Positions 63,070 to 64,000 of a DNA stretch of 64,000 bases are shown here, piece after piece. Origin of the DNA: Pseudomonadales bacterium (lineage in GTDB: Bacteria; Pseudomonadota; Gammaproteobacteria; Pseudomonadales; Pseudohongiellaceae). The notes under the pieces were generated by a model. It saw nothing but the letters and a program-made list of their open reading frames with translations. It was not told where the DNA came from and made no database searches. The stretch spans positions 727,816-791,815 of the forward strand of contig JACKOJ010000001.1 in NCBI GenBank assembly GCA_024234325.1, in the 5' to 3' direction. Positions within the stretch are counted from its first letter, which is position 1, and each line of letters starts with the position of its first letter. Position numbers and translations under genes: made by a program.

Positions 63070-64000
63070 GTGGCAGTACAGGAAAGTTCAGCGTGAAGCG
63101 CGTGTACTTTCCTGGCTCTGAACTTACGACGATATCACCACCAAAGTTCTTCATGGTACGTTTGCAGAACGCGAGCCCGGCTCCGGTGCCATTGCTACGC
63201 GTGCTAAAGAAGCCATCGAAAATCAGCGGCAGAATGGCCGCCTCGATACCGAGCCCTGTGTCTTCAAATATAATTGTGTGCGAATTTTCTGACACCGCTG
63301 TCGCAATCTTGATACGCCCTCGTCCCGCAGATTCGATACTGTACAGCGCATTCTTGATCAGATTGAACAGGACATAGACCATCAGAGACTGAATGCCCAG
63401 GAAGGGAAAGTCCTGTTCCAGCGCCAGATCAATTCTGTCACGCTCCATGCGCTTGAAGGGATACTGGGCAAGCGCCTCCTCCACACAGGTCACCGCAAAA
63501 CATTGTGTAAAGCGTGAAGGATCAAGCTGCTGATCATTCAGATTGACCAGCAACAGATCAATGACATGATTTGCCTGATCCACCATGGCGCGCACGCGGG
63601 GCCCTGTCTGCCCGAGCGCATCCAGCAGCTCATCCCGGATATAGGGAAACGTTTCCGGCTGCTGTGCGTGCGCATATCGATAGGCTGCAATCAGCTCGGG
63701 AAGATAAGAGTCCACGCCTGAAATGCTTGCCCGCACCCCCGACAATGGCGTTCTCATCTCGTGCGCGATCGTCGCACTCAGCGTTGCGAGTGCCGCCGAT
63801 TTCTCTGCGAACGCCCGTGCCTGTCGACCACGCTCTTGCTGTTCATGGTCGATTCGCTCAAGCGCAATCGCAAACTGCCGGGTAAAAAACGCCAGCATGG
63901 GTTGCAGTTCTGCGTACTCACTGGCATCGGTGGTCAACATCACCATCGCCAGCAGTTTGTCGTTCCGGGTCACTGGAATGGCAATATTCGCACGCATAGC
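63053..64000 (-). CDS. Sensor histidine kinase, partial
   Basis: The 3' part of the gene; the 5' end runs past the right edge. The visible part has the end of a GAF-like domain ('IAIPVTRNDKLLAMVMLTT'), a linker helix, the phosphoacceptor His in 'TIAHEMRTPLSGVRASI' and an ATPase domain with 'FNLIKNALYSIE' (N box), 'FEDTGLGIE' and 'GTGAGLAFCKRT'. Catalytic motifs are intact. The helix after the His box ('YLPELIAAYRYAHAQQ') recalls CqsS/LqsS-type quorum-sensing kinases; this is a weak resemblance by eye. It probably phosphorylates the receiver gene it converges with. Confidence 0.8.
   Translation of the reverse strand, partial: AMRANIAIPVTRNDKLLAMVMLTTDASEYAELQPMLAFFTRQFAIALERIDHEQQERGRQARAFAEKSAALATLSATIAHEMRTPLSGVRASISGVDSYLPELIAAYRYAHAQQPETFPYIRDELLDALGQTGPRVRAMVDQANHVIDLLLVNLNDQQLDPSRFTQCFAVTCVEEALAQYPFKRMERDRIDLALEQDFPFLGIQSLMVYVLFNLIKNALYSIESAGRGRIKIATAVSENSHTIIFEDTGLGIEAAILPLIFDGFFSTRSNGTGAGLAFCKRTMKNFGGDIVVSSEPGKYTRFTLNFPVLPLSEDI

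Overview
The window is about 64 kb of GC-rich, gene-dense chromosomal DNA from a gammaproteobacterium. It holds housekeeping genes only: no rRNA, tRNA, prophage, complete insertion sequence or CRISPR array was seen. Several gene orders match those known around Pseudomonas-type chromosomes: yrfG-hslR-pckA and gshA; hemB, trxA, rho, ubiD; argH beside hemC-hemD-hemX-hemY; lptM-lysA-dapF-DUF484; and pilG/gshB/tonB/yqgE/ruvX/pilT/yggS. The ALAD is of the type without zinc cysteines. A member of the Pseudomonadales/Cellvibrionales side of the class is the best guess; this is inference from synteny.

Layout. 1-9 kb: a partial GT90 glycosyltransferase, malic enzyme, two tail-to-tail Sel1-repeat proteins, a secreted esterase-like protein, CysQ, a VOC protein, YrfG and HslR. 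9-16 kb: pckA, gshA, an orphan FliL-like protein, dsbB and a TVP38-flavoprotein disulfide reductase fusion. 15.8-20.5 kb: hemB, trxA, rho with a long C-rich leader, and ubiD. 20.5-26 kb: the heme operon hemCDXY with an unusually short HemY, divergent from argH. 26-32.5 kb: an HtrA-type protease, a ZIP-like transporter, a GNAT enzyme, a LysE-type exporter, a Gly/Met/His-rich secreted protein and the ABC-F protein YheS. 32.7-38.6 kb: an OmpR-type two-component system and a GldA/F/G-like ABC exporter, separated by a REP doublet. 38.9-41.9 kb: lptM-lysA-dapF-DUF484. 41.9-49.4 kb: a surface-glycan block (PIG-L deacetylase, a 1396-residue multi-domain glycosyltransferase, two GT2 enzymes and a membrane protein) where xerC would often be found.

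49.4-64 kb is a signalling and twitching-motility region. A PilG-like receiver is followed by a receiver that has lost its phosphorylation residues and by an 862-residue protein whose C-terminus looks like a decayed CheA/ChpA kinase. Across gshB lie tonB, yqgE, ruvX, pilT and yggS. Next come a FimX-like protein with degenerate GGDEF and EAL motifs, a membrane protein with a degenerate class III cyclase domain, and a receiver/histidine-kinase pair encoded tail to tail. Several of these proteins keep the fold of a signalling enzyme but lack its catalytic residues. This is the most unusual feature of the window. The individual calls rest on motifs read by eye and need profile searches.

The only gene-free stretch over 300 bases is the rho leader (17326-17704). 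Two near-identical 35-base intergenic repeats, a REP doublet and a four-copy 14-base tandem repeat are the main non-coding structures.
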